Assembly (NCBI GenBank): GCA_963995525.1
Contig: CAXEFP010000923.1
Span: 186,001 to 250,000 of the forward strand
Direction of reading: 5' to 3'
DNA from: Escarpia spicata
Taxonomy: Eukaryota > Annelida > Polychaeta > Sabellida > Siboglinidae
DNA length: 64,000 nt
This document shows positions 51,187-62,921 of the stretch, one piece after another. Every line of letters starts with the position of its first letter. The stretch's first letter is position 1. Made by a program: the position numbers and the translations under genes. The notes under the pieces are model-generated. The model did no database searches. It worked only from the letters and a program-made list of their open reading frames with translations, and was not told the DNA's origin.

Positions 51187-54100
51187 GATGAGTTTTCACA
51201 CATATAACTTACGTAATATGTTCTTGTAACTTACGTGACGGGGATAAAACGGTAACATGCATTCCCATTTGCGGTTAATCTAGTTATGTGTGTAGCTTGA
51301 TATCAATCTACCCTTCGTGAAGATTTGTAACATGCAAAACATCTATTTGGGGTAAGACCACATTAAGGATCCTTCCGCCGAAAAAAGTGCACTACAAATA
51401 CCGTTTTGCTGTGATATGCATTAATTTTTTTCGAACATTTTGACATGGGACATGTTTGTCTCGTGAGTACTGAATGTACTGCTGCTTTAGACAAGAAAAA
51501 ACTTCAAATGGGGATTAGTTTTCACACCTATAACTTACGTAATATGTTCTTGTAACTTACGTGACGGAGATAGAACGGTAACATGCATTCCCATTTGTGA
51601 TTAATCTAGTTATGTGTGTAGCTTGATATCAATCTAGCCTTCGTGAAGATTTGTAACATGCAAAACATCTATTTGGGGTAAGACCACATTAAAGATCCTT
51701 CCGCCGAAAAAAGTGCACTACAAATACCGTTTTGCTGTGATATGCATTAATTTTTTTCGAACACTTTGATATGGGACATGTTTGTCTCGTGAGTACTGAA
51801 GGTACTACTGCTTTAGACATGAAAAAACTTCAAATGGGGATGAGTTTTCACACCTATAACTTACGTAATATGTTCTTGTAACTTACGTGACGGGGATAAA
51901 ACGGTAACATGCATTCCCATTTGGGGTTAATCTAGTTATGTGTGTAGCTTGATATCAATCTAGCCTTCGTGAAGATTTGTAACATGCAAAACATCTATTT
52001 GGGGTAAGACCACATTAAGGATCCTTCCGCCGAAAAAAGTGAACTACAAATACCGTTTTGCTGTGATATGCATTAATTTTTTTCGAACATTTTGACATGG
52101 GACATGTTTGTCTCGTGAGTACTGAATGTACTGCTGCTTTAGACAAGATAAAACATCAAATGGGGATGAGTTTTCACACCTATAACTTACGTAATATGTT
52201 CTTGTAACTTACGTGACGGGAATAAAACGGTAACATGCATTCCCATTTGCGGTTAATCTAGTTATGTGTGTAGCTTGATATCAATCTACCCTTCGTGAAG
52301 ATTTGTAACATGCAAAACATCTATTTGGGGTAAGACCACATTAAAGATCCTTCCGCCGAAAAAAGTGCACTACAAATACCGTTTTGCTGTGATATGCATT
52401 AATTTTTTTCGAACACTTTGATATGGGACATGTTTGTCTCGTGAGTACTGAAGGTACTGCTGCTTTAGACATGAAAAAACTTCAAATGGGGATGAGTTTT
52501 CACACCTATAACTTACGTAATATGTTCTTGTAACTTACGTGACGGAGATAGAACGGTAACATGCATTCCCATTTGTGATTAATCTAGTTATGTGTGTAGC
52601 TTGATATCAATCTAGCCTTCGTGAAGATTTGTAACATGCAAAACATATATTTGGGGTAAGACCACATTAAGGATCATTCCACCGAAAAAAGTGCACTACA
52701 AATACCGTTTTGCTGTGATATGCATTAATTTTTTTCGAACACTTGGACATGGGACATGTTTGTCTCGTGAGTACTGAAGGTACTGCTGCTTTAGACAAGA
52801 TAAAACTTGAAATGTTGATGAGTTTTCACACCTATAACTTACGTAATATGTTCTTGTAACTTACGTGACGGAGATAGAACGGTAACATGCATTCCCATTT
52901 GTGGTTAATCTAATTATGTGTGTAGCTTGATATCAATCTAGCCTTCGTGAAGATTTGTAACATGCAAAACATATATTTGGGGTAAGACCACATTAAGGAT
53001 CCTTCCGCCGAAAAAAGTGCATTACAAATACCGTTTTGCTGTGATATGCATTAATTTTTTTCGAACACTTTGATATGAGACATGTTTGTCTCGTGAGTAC
53101 TGAAGGTACTGCTGCTTTAGACAAGAAAAAACTTCAAATGGGGATGAGTTTTCACACCTATAACTTACGTAATATGTTCTTGTAACTTACGTGACGGAGA
53201 TAGAACGGTAACATGCATTCCCATTTGTGATTAATCTAGTTATGTGTGTAGCTTGATATCAATCTAGCCTTCGTGAAGATTTGTAACATGCAAAACATCA
53301 ATTTGGGGTAAGACCACATTAAAGATCCTTCCGCCGAAAAAAGTGCATTACAAATACCGTTTTGCTGTGATATGCATTAATTTTTTTCGAACACTTGGAC
53401 ATGGGACATGTTTGTCTCGTGAGTACTGAAGGTACTGCTGCTTTAGACAAGATAAAACTTGAAATGGTGATGAGTTTTCACACCTATAACTTACGTAATA
53501 TGTTCTTGTAACTTACGTGACGGAGATAGAACGGTAACATGCATTCCCATTTGTGGTTAATATAATTATGTGTGTAGCTTGATATCAATCTAGCCTTCGT
53601 GAAGATTTGTAACATGCAAAACATATATTTGGGGTAAGACCACATTAAGAATCCTTCCGCCGAAAAAAGTGCACTACAAATACCGTTTTGCTGTGATATG
53701 CATTAATTTTTTTCGAACACTTGGACATGGGACATGTTTGTCTCGTGAGTACTGAAGGTACTGCTGCTTTAGACAAGAAAAAACTTCAAATGGGGATGAG
53801 TTTTCACACCTATAACTTACGTAATATGTTCTTGTAACTTACATGACGGGGATAAAACGGTAACATGCATTCCCATTTGGGGTTAATCTAGTTATGTGCG
53901 TAGCTTGATATCAATCTAGCCTTCGTGAAGATTTGTAACATGCAAAACATCTATTTGGGGTAAGACCACATTAAAGATCCTTCCGCCGAAAAAAGTGCAC
54001 TACAAATACCGTTTTGCTGTGATATGCATTAATTTTTTTCGAACACTTTGATATGGGACATGTTTGTCTCGTGAGTACTGAAGGTACTGCTGCTTTAGAC

Positions 54101-56402
54101 AAGAAAAAATTTCAAATGGGGATGAGTTTTCACACCTATAACTTACGTAATATGTTCTTGTAACTTACGTGACGGGGATAAAACGGTAACATGCATTCCC
54201 ATTTGGGGTTAATCTAGTTATGTGTGTAGCTTGATATCAATCTAGCCTTCGTGAAGATTTGTAACATGCAAAACATATATTTGGGGTAAGACCACATTAA
54301 GGATCCTTCCGCCGAAAAAAGTGAACTACAAATACCGTTTTGCTGTGATATGCATTAATTTTTTTCGAACATTTTGTCATGGGACATGTTTGTCTCGTGA
54401 GTACTGAATGTACTGCTGCTTTAGACAAGATAAAACATCAAATGGGGATGAGTTTTCACACCTATAACTTACGTAATATGTTCTTGTAACTTACGTGACG
54501 GGGATAAAACGGTAACATGCATTCCCATTTGCGGTTAATCTAGTTATGTGTGTAGCTTGATATCAATCTACCCTTCGTGAAGATTTGTAACATGCAAAAC
54601 ATCTATTTGGGGTAAGACCACATTAAGGATCCTTCCGCCGAAAAAAGTGCACTACAAATACCGTTTTGCTGTGATATGCATTAATTTTTTTCGAACATTT
54701 TGACATGGGACATGTTTGTCTCGTGAGTACTGAATGTTCTGCTGCTTTAGACAAGAAAAAACTTCAAATGGGGATTAGTTTTCACACCTATAACTTACGT
54801 AATATGTTCTTGTAACTTACGTGACGGAGATAGAACGGTAACATGCATTCCCATTTGTGATTAATCTAGTTATGTGTGTAGCTTGATATCAATCTAGCCT
54901 TCGTGAAGTTTTGTAACATGCAAAACATCTATTTGGGGTAAGACCACATTAAAGATCCTTCCGCCGAAAAAAGTGCACTACAAATACCGTTTTGCTGTGA
55001 TATGCATTAATTTTTTTCGAACACTTTGATATGGGACATGTTTGTCTCGTGAGTACTGAAGGTACTGCTGCTTTAGACATGAAAAAACTTCAAATGGGGA
55101 TGAGTTTTCACACCTATAACTTACGTAATATGTTCTTGTAACTTACGTGACGGGGATAAAACGGTAACATGCATTCCCATTTGGGGTTAATCTAGTTATG
55201 TGTGTAGCTTGATATCAATCTAGCCTTCGTGAAGATTTGTAACATGCAAAACATCTATTTGGGGTAAGACCACATTAAGGATCCTTCCGCCGAAAAAAGT
55301 GAACTACAAATACCGTTTTGCTGTGATATGCATTAATTTTTTTCGAACATTTTGACATGGGACATGTTTGTCTCGTGAGTACTGAATGTACTGCTGCTTT
55401 AGACAAGATAAAACATCAAATGGGGATGAGTTTTCACACCTATAACTTACGTAATATGTTCTTGTAACTTACGTGACGGGGATAAAACGGTAACATGCAT
55501 TCCCATTTGCGGTTAATCTAGTTATGTGTGTAGCTTGATATCAATCTACCCTTCGTGAAGATTTGTAACATGCAAAACATCTATTTGGGGTAAGACCACA
55601 TTAAAGATCCTTCCGCCGAAAAAAGTGCACTACAAATACCGTTTTGCTGTGATATGCATTAATTTTTTTCGAACACTTTGATATGGGACATGTTTGTCTC
55701 GTGAGTACTGAAGGTACTGCTGCTTTAGACATGAAAAAACTTCAAATGGGGATGAGTTTTCACACCTATAACTTACGTAATATGTTCTTGTAACTTACGT
55801 GACGGAGATAGAACGGTAACATGCATTCCCATTTGTGATTAATCTAGTTATGTGTGTAGCTTGATATCAATCTAGCCTTCGTGAAGATTTGTAACATGCA
55901 AAACATATATTTGGGGTAAGACCACATTAAGGATCATTCCACCGAAAAAAGTGCACTACAAATACCGTTTTGCTGTGATATGCATTAATTTTTTTCGAAC
56001 ACTTGGACATGGGACATGTTTGTCTCGTGAGTACTGAAGGTACTGCTGCTTTAGACAAGATAAAACTTGAAATGTTGATGAGTTTTCACACCTATAACTT
56101 ACGTAATATGTTCTTGTAACTTACGTGACGGAGATAGAACGGTAACATGCATTCCCATTTGTGGTTAATCTAATTATGTGTGTAGCTTGATATCAATCTA
56201 GCCTTCGTGAAGATTTGTAACATGCAAAACATATATTTGGGGTAAGACCACATTAAGGATCCTTCCGCCGAAAAAAGTGCATTACAAATACCGTTTTGCT
56301 GTGATATGCATTAATTTTTTTCGAACACTTTGATATGAGACATGTTTGTCTCGTGAGTACTGAAGGTACTGCTGCTTTAGACAAGAAAAAACTTCAAATG
56401 GG
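51187..56402. repeat. Ten-monomer period (3260 bp), 1.6 copies
   Basis: Monomers from 51187 to 53142 match those from 54447 to 56402 at an offset of 3260. For example, AAATGTTGATG starts at about 52810 and 56070, and GATATGAGACATG near 53072 and 56332. The first monomer (51187) is a hybrid: it starts with the ACACATATAAC variant of the eighth 10-mer monomer and continues with the GCGGTT / CTACCC variants of the first. Monomers 53143-54446 resemble members of module B (CATCAATTT, GTGGTT, GTGCGTAGC) followed by one of the eighth 10-mer type. Private changes include TAAGAATCC near 53647 and TTACATGACGG near 53839. Confidence 0.88.
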
Positions 56403-59400
56403 GATGAGTTTTCACACCTATAACTTACGTAATATGTTCTTGTAACTTACGTGACGGGGATAAAACGGTAACATGCATTCCCATTTGGGGTTAATCTAGT
56501 TATGTGTGTAGCTTGATATCAATCTAGCCTTCGTGAAGATTTGTAACGTGCAAAACATATATTTGGGGTAAGACCACATTAAAGATCCTTCCGCCGAAAA
56601 AAGTGCACTACAAATACCGTTTTGCTGTGATTTGCATTAATTTTTTTCGAAAACTTTGATATGGGACATGTTTGTCTCGTGAGTACTGAAGGTACTGCTG
56701 CTTTAGACATGAAAAAACTTCAAATGGGGATGAGTTTTCACACCTATAACTTACGTAATATGTTCTTGTAACTTACGTGACGGGGATAAAACGGTAACAT
56801 GCATTCCCATTTGGGGTTAATCTAGTTATGTGTGTAGCTTGATATCAATCTAGCCTTCGTGAAGATTTGTAACATGCAAAACATCTATTTGGGGTAAGAC
56901 CACATTAAGGATCCTTCCGCCGAAAAAAGTGCAATACAAATACCGTTTTGCTGTGATATGCATTAATTTTTTTCGAACATTTTTACATGGGACATGTTTG
57001 TCACGTGAGTACTGAATGTACTGCTGCTTTAGACAAGATAAAACATCAAATGGGGATGAATTTTCACACCTATAACTGACGTAATATGTTCTTGTAACTT
57101 ACGTGACGGGGATAAAACGGTAACATGCATTCCCATTTGGGGTTAATCTAGTTATGTGTGTAGCATGATATCAATCTAGCATTCGTGAAGATTTGTAACA
57201 TGCAAAACATCTATTTGGGGTAAGACCACATTAAGGATCCTTCCGCCGAAAAAAGTGCACTACAAATACCGTTTTGCTGTGATATGCATTAATTTTTTTC
57301 GAACATTTTGACATGGGACATGTTTGTCTCGTGAGTACTGAATGTACTGCTGCTTTAGACAAGATAAAACATCAAATGGGGATGAGTTTTCACACCTATA
57401 ACTTACGTAATATGTTCTTGTAACTTACGTGACTGGGATAAAAAGGTAACATGCATTCCCATTTGGGGTTAATCTAGTTATGTGTGTAGCTTGATATCAA
57501 TCTAGCCTTCGTGAAGATTTGTAACATGCAAAACATCTATTTGGGGTAAGACCACATTAAATATCCTTCCGCCGAAAAAAGTGCATTACAAATACCGTTT
57601 TGCTGTGATATGCATTAATTTTTTTCGAACACTTTGATATGGGACATGTTTGTCTCGTGAGTACTGAAGGTACTGCTGCTTTAGACAATAAAAAACTTCA
57701 AATGGGGATGAGTTTTCACACCTATAACTTACGTAATATGTTCTTGTAACTTACGTGACGGAGATAGAACGGTAACATGCATTCCCATTTGTGATTAATC
57801 TAGTTATGTGTGTAGTTTGATATCAATCTAGCCTTCGTGAAGATTTGTAACATGCAAAACATCTATTTGGGGTAAGACCACATTAAGGATCCTTCCACCG
57901 AAAAAAGTGCACTACAAATACCGTTTTGCTGTGATATGCATTAATTTTTTTCGAACACTTGGACATGGGACATGTTTGTCTCGTGAGTACTGAAGGTACT
58001 GCTGCTTTAGACATGAAAAAACTTCAAATGGGGATGAGTTTTCACACCTATAACTTACGTAATATGTTCTTGTAACTTACGTGACGGGGATAAAACGGTA
58101 ACATGCATTCCCATTTGGGGTTAATCTAGTTATGTGTGTAGCTTGATATCAATCTAGCCTTCGTGAAGGTTTGTAACGTGCAAAACATATATTTGGGGTA
58201 AGACCACATTAAAGATCCTTCCGCCGAAAAAAGTGCACTACAAATACCGTTTTGCTGTGATTTGCATTAATTTTTTTCGAAAACTTTGATATGGGACATG
58301 TTTGTCTCGTGAGTACTGAAGGTACTGCTGCTTTAGACATGAAAAAACTTCAAATGGGGATGAGTTTTCACACCTATAACTTACGTAATATGTTCTTGTA
58401 ACTTACGTGACGGGGATAAAACGGTAACATGCATTCCCATTTGGGGTTAATCTAGTTATGTGTGTAGCTTGATATCAATCTAGCCTTCGTGAAGATTTGT
58501 AACGTGCAAAACATATATTTGGGGTAAGACCACATTAAAGATCCTTCCGCCGAAAAAAGTGCACTACAAATACCGTTTTGCTGTGATTTGCATTAATTTT
58601 TTTCGAAAACTTTGATATGGGACATGTTTGTCTCGTGAGTACTGAAGGTACTGCTGCTTTAGACATGAAAAAACTTCAAATGGGGATGAGTTTTCACACC
58701 TATAACTTACGTAATATGTTCTTGTAACTTACGTGACGGGGATAAAACGGTAACATGCATTCCCATTTGGGGTTAATCTAGTTATGTGTGTAGCTTGATA
58801 TCAATCTAGCCTTCGTGAAGATTTGTAACATGCAAAACATCTATTTGGGGTAAGACCACATTAAGGATCCTTCCGCCGAAAAAAGTGCAATACAAATACC
58901 GTTTTGCTGTGATATGCATTAATTTTTTTCGAACATTTTTACATGGGACATGTTTGTCACGTGAGTACTGAATGTACTGCTGCTTTAGACAAGATAAAAC
59001 ATCAAATGGGGATGAATTTTCACACCTATAACTGACGTAATATGTTCTTGTAACTTACGTGACGGGGATAAAACGGTAACATGCATTCCCATTTGGGGTT
59101 AATCTAGTTATGTGTGTAGCATGATATCAATCTAGCATTCGTGAAGATTTGTAACATGCAAAACATCTATTTGGGGTAAGACCACATTAAGGATCCTTCC
59201 GCCGAAAAAAGTGCACTACAAATACCGTTTTGCTGTGATATGCATTAATTTTTTTCGAACATTTTGACATGGGACATGTTTGTCTCGTGAGTACTGAATG
59301 TACTGCTGCTTTAGACAAGATAAAACATCAAATGGGGATGAGTTTTCACACCTATAACTTACGTAATATGTTCTTGTAACTTACGTGACTGGGATAAAAA

Positions 59401-60314
59401 GGTAACATGCATTCCCATTTGGGGTTAATCTAGTTATGTGTGTAGCTTGATATCAATCTAGCCTTCGTGAAGATTTGTAACATGCAAAACATCTATTTGG
59501 GGTAAGACCACATTAAATATCCTTCCGCCGAAAAAAGTGCATTACAAATACCGTTTTGCTGTGATATGCATTAATTTTTTTCGAACACTTTGATATGGGA
59601 CATGTTTGTCTCGTGAGTACTGAAGGTACTGCTGCTTTAGACAATAAAAAACTTCAAATGGGGATGAGTTTTCACACCTATAACTTACGTAATATGTTCT
59701 TGTAACTTACGTGACGGAGATAGAACGGTAACATGCATTCCCATTTGTGATTAATCTAGTTATGTGTGTAGTTTGATATCAATCTAGCCTTCGTGAAGAT
59801 TTGTAACATGCAAAACATCTATTTGGGGTAAGACCACATTAAGGATCCTTCCACCGAAAAAAGTGCACTACAAATACCGTTTTGCTGTGATATGCATTAA
59901 TTTTTTTCGAACACTTGGACATGGGACATGTTTGTCTCGTGAGTACTGAAGGTACTGCTGCTTTAGACATGAAAAAACTTCAAATGGGGATGAGTTTTCA
60001 CACCTATAACTTACGTAATATGTTCTTGTAACTTACGTGACGGGGATAAAACGGTAACATGCATTCCCAGTTGGGGTTAATCTAGTTATGTGTGTAGCTT
60101 GATATCAATCTAGCCTTCGTGAAGGTTTGTAACGTGCAAAACATATATTTGGGGTAAGACCACATTAAAGATCCTTCCGCCGAAAAAAGTGCACTACAAA
60201 TACCGTTTTGCTGTGATTTGCATTAATTTTTTTCGAAAACTTTGATATGGGACATGTTTGTCTCGTGAGTACTGAAGGTACTGCTGCTTTAGACATGAAA
60301 AAACTTCAAATGGG
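56403..60314. repeat. Six-monomer HOR, module C (1956 bp), two copies
   Basis: Units run 56403-58358 and 58359-60314. Marker pairs: TAACTGACGTAA (57074 and 59030) and TGTAGTTTGATATC (57811 and 59767), both 1956 apart. Order: GTGATTTGC with CGAAAACTTTG; GCAATAC with GTCACGTGAG; GATGAATTTT with GTAGCATGAT; ACGTGACTGGG with AAAAAGGTAAC and AAATATCC; TAGTTTGATATC with CCACCG; GAAGGTTTGTAACGTG with GTGATTTGC. The first four resemble the 5226-6529 and 10767-12070 runs, so an older module type returns here. Private change: CCCAGTTGGGG near 60067. Confidence 0.92.
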
Positions 60315-61617
60315 GATGAGTTTTCACACCTATAACTTACGTAATATGTTCTTGTAACTTACGTGACGGGGATAAAACGGTAACATGCATTCCCATTTGG
60401 GGTTAATCTAGTTATGTGTGTAGCTTGATATCAATCTAGCCTTCGTGAAGATTTGTAACATGCAAAACATCTATTTGGGGTAAGACCACATTAAGGATCC
60501 TTCCGCCGAAAAAAATGCACTACAAATACCGTTTTGCTGTGATATGCATTAATTTGTTTCGAACATTTTGACATGGGACATGTTTGTCTCGTGAGTACTG
60601 AATGTACTGCTGCTTTAGAAAAGAAAAAACTTCAAATGGGGATTAGTTTTCACACCTATAACTTACGTAATATGTTCTTGTAACTTACGTGACGGAGATA
60701 GAACGGTAACATGCATTCCCATTTGTGATTAATCTAGTTATGTGTGTAGCTTGATATCAATCTAGCCTTCGTGAAGATTTGTAACATGCAAAACATCTAT
60801 TTGGGGTAAGACCACATTAAAGATCCTTCCGCCGAAAAAAGTGCACTACAAATACCGTTTTGCTGTGATATGCATTAATTTTTTTCGAACACTTTGATAT
60901 GGGACATGTTTGTCTCGTGAGTACTGAAGGTACTGCTGCTTTAGACATGAAAAAACTTCAAATGGGGATGAGTTTTCACACCTATAACTTACGTAATATG
61001 TTCTTGTAACTTACGTGACGGAGATAGAACGGTAACATGCATTCCCATTTGTGATTAATCTAGTTATGTGTGTAGCTTGATATCAATCTAGCCTTCGTGA
61101 AGATTTGTAACATGCAAAACATATATTTGGGGTAAGACCACATTAAGATCATTCCACCGAAAAAAGTGCACTACAAATACCGTTTTGCTGTGATATGCAT
61201 TAATTTTTTTCGAACACTTGGACATGGGACATGTTTGTCTCGTGAGTACTGAAGGTACTGCTGCTTTAGACAAGATAAAACTTGAAATGGTGATGAGTTT
61301 TCACACCTATAACTTACGTAATATGTTCTTGTAACTTACGTGACGGAGATAGAACGGTAACATGCATTCCCATTTGTGGTTAATCTAATTATGTGTGTAG
61401 CTTGATATCAATCTAGCCTTCGTGAAGATTTGTAACATGCAAAACATATATTTGGGGTAAGACCACATTAAGGATCCTTCCGCCGAAAAAAGTGCATTAC
61501 AAATACCGTTTTGCTGTGATATGCATTAATTTTTTTCGAACACTTTGATATGGGACATGTTTGTCTCGTGAGTACTGAAGGTACTGCTGCTTTAGACAAG
61601 AAAAAACTTCAAATGGG
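60315..61617. repeat. Four mixed monomers between HOR blocks
   Basis: Starts at 60315, 60641, 60967 and 61292. The first two (AAAAAAATGCAC with AATTTGTTTCG; GATTAG with GACATGAAAAAAC) recur at 63248-63899. The third is the 325-bp monomer with TTAAGATCATTCC. The fourth has GTGGTTAATCTAATT and GCATTAC, as at 52817 and 56077 but with GATATGGG restored. The segment mixes module C and 10-mer subtypes. Confidence 0.82.
60967..61291. repeat. 325-bp monomer with an independent deletion
   Basis: CATTAAGGATCATTCC of its relatives (42385, 45645, 50209, 52491, 55751) has become CATTAAGATCATTCC near 61146, a loss of one G. It is a separate event from the CGACAATTGG lineage. On the minus strand it removes an in-frame TAA, which leaves a chance 61-codon open frame (61088-61273). 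Confidence 0.92.
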
Positions 61618-62921
61618 GATGAGTTTTCACACCTATAACTTACGTAATATGTTCTTGTAACTTACGTGACGGGGATAAAACGGTAACATGCATTCCCATT
61701 TGGGGTTAATCTAGTTATGTGTGTAGCTTGATATCAATCTAGCCTTCGTGAAGATTTGTAACGTGCAAAACATATATTTGGGGTAAGACCACATTAAAGA
61801 TCCTTCCGCCGAAAAAAGTGCACTACAAATACCGTTTTGCTGTGATTTGCAATAATTTTTTTCGAAAACTTTGATATGGGACATGTTTGTCTCGTGAGTA
61901 CTGAAGGTACTGCTGCTTTAGACATGAAAAAACTTCAAATGGGGATGAGTTTTCACACCTATAACTTACGTAATATGTTCTTGTAACTTACGTGACGGGG
62001 ATAAAACGGTAACATGCATTCCCATTTGGGGTTAATCTAGTTATGTGTGTAGCTTGATATCAATCTAGCCTTCGTGAAGATTTGTAACATGCAAAACATC
62101 TATTTGGGGTAAGACCACATTAAGGATCCTTCCGCCGAAATAAATGCACTACAAATACCGTTTTGCTGTGATATGCACTAATTTTTTTCGAACACTTGGA
62201 CATGGGACATGTTTGTCTCGTGAGTACTGAAGGTACTGCTGCTTTAGACAAGAAAAAACTTCAAATGGGGATGAGTTTTCACACCTATAACTTACGTAAT
62301 ATGTTCTTGTAACTTACGTGACGGGGATAAAACGGTAACATGCATTCCCATTTGGGGTTAATCTAGTTATGTGTGTAGCTTGATATCAATCTAGCCTTCG
62401 TGAAGATTTGTAACGTGCAAAACATATATTTGGGGTAAGACCACATTAAAGATCCTTCCGCCGAAAAAAGTGCACTACAAATACCGTTTTGCTGTGATTT
62501 GCAATAATTTTTTTCGAAAACTTTGATATGGGACATGTTTGTCTCGTGAGTACTGAAGGTACTGCTGCTTTAGACATGAAAAAACTTCAAATGGGGATGA
62601 GTTTTCACACCTATAACTTACGTAATATGTTCTTGTAACTTACGTGACGGGGATAAAACGGTAACATGCATTCCCATTTGGGGTTAATCTAGTTATGTGT
62701 GTAGCTTGATATCAATCTAGCCTTCGTGAAGATTTGTAACATGCAAAACATCTATTTGGGGTAAGACCACATTAAGGATCCTTCCGCCGAAATAAATGCA
62801 CTACAAATACCGTTTTGCTGTGATATGCACTAATTTTTTTCGAACACTTGGACATGGGACATGTTTGTCTCGTGAGTACTGAAGGTACTGCTGCTTTAGA
62901 CAAGAAAAAACTTCAAATGGG
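61618..62921. repeat. Two-monomer HOR (652 bp), two copies
   Basis: Units run 61618-62269 and 62270-62921. The first monomer of each has TGTGATTTGCAATAATT, a variant seen nowhere else in the window. The second has GAAATAAATGCAC and TATGCACTAATT, also private to these two. The variants fall 652 bp apart (for example 62137 and 62789), with no other difference noticed. This looks like a very recent duplication. Confidence 0.93.

Noticed and set aside
61088..61273. 61-codon open reading frame on the minus strand
   Set aside because: It lies wholly inside satellite monomers, starts with TTG, has no recognisable domain and exists only because of a 1-bp deletion that removes a stop present in related monomers.
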